Below, one piece after another: positions 62,151 through 64,000 of a stretch of DNA of 64,000 nucleotides. The stretch spans positions 1 to 64,000 of the forward strand of contig JALQPE010000092.1 in the NCBI GenBank assembly GCA_030407315.1, read 5' to 3'. This DNA is from Asparagopsis taxiformis. Its lineage: Eukaryota; Rhodophyta; Florideophyceae; Bonnemaisoniales; Bonnemaisoniaceae. The notes under the pieces were generated by a model. The model saw nothing but the letters and a program-made list of their open reading frames with translations, had not been told where the DNA came from and ran no database searches. Position 1 is the stretch's first letter; each line of letters starts with the position of its first letter. The position numbers and the translations under genes are program-made.

Positions 62151-62262
62151 TTACTGCAGTAAAAAGTGATCTAGGAAGATGCATTTGGTAGATCACTTTT
62201 TACTGCAGTAAGAAGTGATCTAGGAAGATGCATTTGGTAGATCAGTTTTTACTGCAGTAAAA
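62151..62262. repeat. Tandem 48-49 bp hairpin units
   Basis: ACTGCAGTA occurs at 62153, 62202 and 62250. Between them AGTGATCT and AGATCACT arms enclose AGGAAGATGCATTTGGT, so two identical hairpins share ACTGCAGT ends. Confidence 0.9.
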
Positions 62263-62556
62263 AAAACTTAATTTGCCTTTAATTTTATTGTGGTACGTTC
62301 CGCCCTGAGGAAGCTGGTTCAGGCTTGAGGCAGTTCAAGGAATGGATAAGCTCTGGAAGAAGCATGAATGGGGTATAGACGAGGAATTAGAGATGGTTAC
62401 ATAAAATATACCATAGTGTCTGACAGTTTTTGGGACAAGGGACATAAGTATGGCCAATGTCAAGGTGGATGTATGTGACGGAAAGGCTACAATATGAGGA
62501 AGTTTGTTTACGGGAAGTAATATGGTAGAGAAGCTTATGTACTAGACCCTAGAGTA

Positions 62557-64000
62557 TTATGCAGTCCTTGGCGGATATCCATCTTCTCTTGCAAAGATAG
62601 AGAAGGAACCACCATCCATAAACGAAGGACCTCCATGCGTAATTCCTCCATTCGAAGTGCCTTGCTCCACAGAACATAATGAAGGGCTACAATTGTGGAG
62701 GAGACCAACCTTACGAACCCCTGAAGTGAGAGGGAGAAACCAGGAGCCGGAATCGGTGTTCGGAGCAAACGAAGTGGGGGAGGACTTCTGCTTGATAACT
62801 GGAAGAACAATAGCGTGTGGTGGAGACAGGTTTTCCTGGTGAGATTCGTGTATGCAATCGTTTCCCGGTGAAGCAATGTTTCCATCAATAGTCAGGTCAA
62901 ACACGGTGGTAACAGCCCAAAAAGAAGGCGAACAGGTCTTCTGTAGAATTCTAGAAGACGGGGAAGCTGAGTAGCAAGCTTGTACTACACAGCCAGAAGC
63001 TATTTCTTGTGGCTTTGAAAAGTCCCGAGACGCAGCAGAGGGCGAAGCTGCACAGGCAGGGTGGGCAGAACTGAGACGTGCTCCCTTGCATGGTTTTCCA
63101 CGAAGCATGACTGCATCCGAATTCTGCCCACAGGAAAAATCCTGCTGTGGTAATGAAGAGGGAACTCCTGTCCACGAGTAATATGAATATGGAGAAGAGA
63201 AGAATGGTAAAGAAGACCTATTCAAATGTTCGAGAAGAGGTTCTTGACAGAGGTCATGCAGCGTACTAGCCGGGAGGTTCTCCATGGATTTACAGTGCTC
63301 CCGTCCGAATAGAACACGAAGGAGAAACCGTTTAGAACGTTGTCTCTCCAGAGATGCTGGAGTAGAATTGGAGAAACTTTTCAAAGCAAGATGGAGGCTT
63401 CCTTTCCAATAGTTTCCGAGTGCCGCTAGCATAGCATCCAACTGTCTGTCAGCACCTCCGGAATGCTCTAGACCTCGTTTCATTTGTTGATGTGTTGCTT
63501 CGAATGATAGCTCAGCTACCTGGCGGGCGTGTCCGAGCAGAGGAACACTGTGTTCAAATGCCTCAATGAGACGGTGCAAGTTTGGCTTATTGTCAAGAAT
63601 CTTCCTTGCCCGGAATCCAGCAGTCTTGTTTTCCATCTCAATGTGGTCATTATCATTCGTTACTATACCTTCTGTCTGCATCTTCCGTTTCTTCGAGACC
63701 GCTGTGCTCCGCTGTCTGGTAGGAACAGTCTTGAGCAGGTCATCCACTAGAGTAGCATATTCTTTCGATAGCTGCTGCAGACGACGGAGACTGTTGTGCG
63801 CAGAATTCCCTGTAGCTCTCTGTACTGCCTCAGAACCGTCGATATTTTTTCGTGGTAGGAAGTATGTAGCTGCAGATATGGAGGACAGGAGACGAACAAG
63901 TTCTAGAGACAGATGGCGTTGCTCTTCAGAAGCCTGGAGTGACCTTGAACCGCTACCTTCGGATGACCTTGTAGTCTGCGATTGGAACTTCAGAGAAGAC
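62557..64000 (-). CDS. Family Z protein, partial (5' end outside the window)
   Basis: The frame stays open to the window edge, so this is a fragment of at least 480 residues; the internal GTG at 63747 is not the start. Visible parts: a helical SLRRLQQLSKEYATLVDDLL, a basic KKRKM patch, and a segment RLIEAFEHSVPLLGHARQV followed by AELSFEATHQQMKRGLEHS. Then come a Ser-rich C-terminal half with GSWFLPLTSGVRKVGLLHN and a final DGGSFSI. The Phe/Glu/His-x-x-Met/Leu-Lys-Arg pattern resembles the C-terminal part of some large DNA-transposon transposases, by recall only. A decayed relative lies at 41036-41859. The function is not established. Confidence 0.6.
   Translation of the reverse strand, partial: SSLKFQSQTTRSSEGSGSRSLQASEEQRHLSLELVRLLSSISAATYFLPRKNIDGSEAVQRATGNSAHNSLRRLQQLSKEYATLVDDLLKTVPTRQRSTAVSKKRKMQTEGIVTNDNDHIEMENKTAGFRARKILDNKPNLHRLIEAFEHSVPLLGHARQVAELSFEATHQQMKRGLEHSGGADRQLDAMLAALGNYWKGSLHLALKSFSNSTPASLERQRSKRFLLRVLFGREHCKSMENLPASTLHDLCQEPLLEHLNRSSLPFFSSPYSYYSWTGVPSSLPQQDFSCGQNSDAVMLRGKPCKGARLSSAHPACAASPSAASRDFSKPQEIASGCVVQACYSASPSSRILQKTCSPSFWAVTTVFDLTIDGNIASPGNDCIHESHQENLSPPHAIVLPVIKQKSSPTSFAPNTDSGSWFLPLTSGVRKVGLLHNCSPSLCSVEQGTSNGGITHGGPSFMDGGSFSIFAREDGYPPRTA

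Noticed and set aside
1..64000. tRNA, rRNA or riboswitch genes
   Set aside because: I looked for cloverleaf arms and conserved rRNA words and found none I could support; a covariance-model scan would be decisive.

Overview
The window looks like a nuclear segment of a eukaryote with very few introns and dense mobile DNA. A mitotic B-type cyclin, an F-box protein and a HemK-type methyltransferase are read as single uninterrupted ORFs, with ATG in a good context (often AACATGG or GCCATGG). They lie among Ty3/gypsy and Ty1/copia remnants and many foldback repeats. A florideophyte red alga such as Chondrus would fit. That is a guess from gene style, not a match I could run.

Layout. 0.4-4.0 kb: decayed reading frames, one transposase-like and one with a coiled coil. 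4.2-8.4 kb: a broken DNA methyltransferase-SET gene between inverted copies of a palindrome-rich repeat (family R1). 8.6-10.5 kb: tandem repeats and an R1 array. 10.9-14.8 kb: an intact gene for a 1308-residue ParB-like plus 2-oxoglutarate/Fe(II) dioxygenase-like protein, followed by more R1 copies. 15.9-22.4 kb: a purine-skewed tract, a GC-rich LTR-like block and a copia fragment. 22.9-28.7 kb: the ordinary gene island (RluA-like/HemK fusion, cyclin B, F-box). 32.1-37.4 kb: a gypsy element with an intact Gag ORF and a broken, twice-interrupted pol. 38-49.5 kb: three unrecognised gene families (X, Y, Z), each as a full gene plus decayed copies, among foldback repeats. 50.0-53.5 kb: an intact gene fusing a ParB-like domain, a beta-class DNA methyltransferase and a SET domain. 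53.8-59.5 kb: a second ParB-like/dioxygenase gene, reading frame broken twice, bounded by three nested palindrome arrays. 59.7-60.1 kb: a dioxygenase fragment. 62.5-64 kb: a family Z gene running off the window.

The most interesting content is the recurring ParB-type cassette. One ParB-like fusion carries a DNA methyltransferase with a histone-methyltransferase-type SET domain (a possible writer). Two others carry a dioxygenase-like domain (a possible oxidiser or eraser). Three of the four loci are bounded by repeats built of nested palindromes, the kind of site ParB-family proteins bind. I infer mobile elements that carry their own chromatin-modifying enzymes and recognition sites. A second theme is perfect hairpins made by inverted copies of neighbouring sequence, inserted into decayed genes and tandem repeats.
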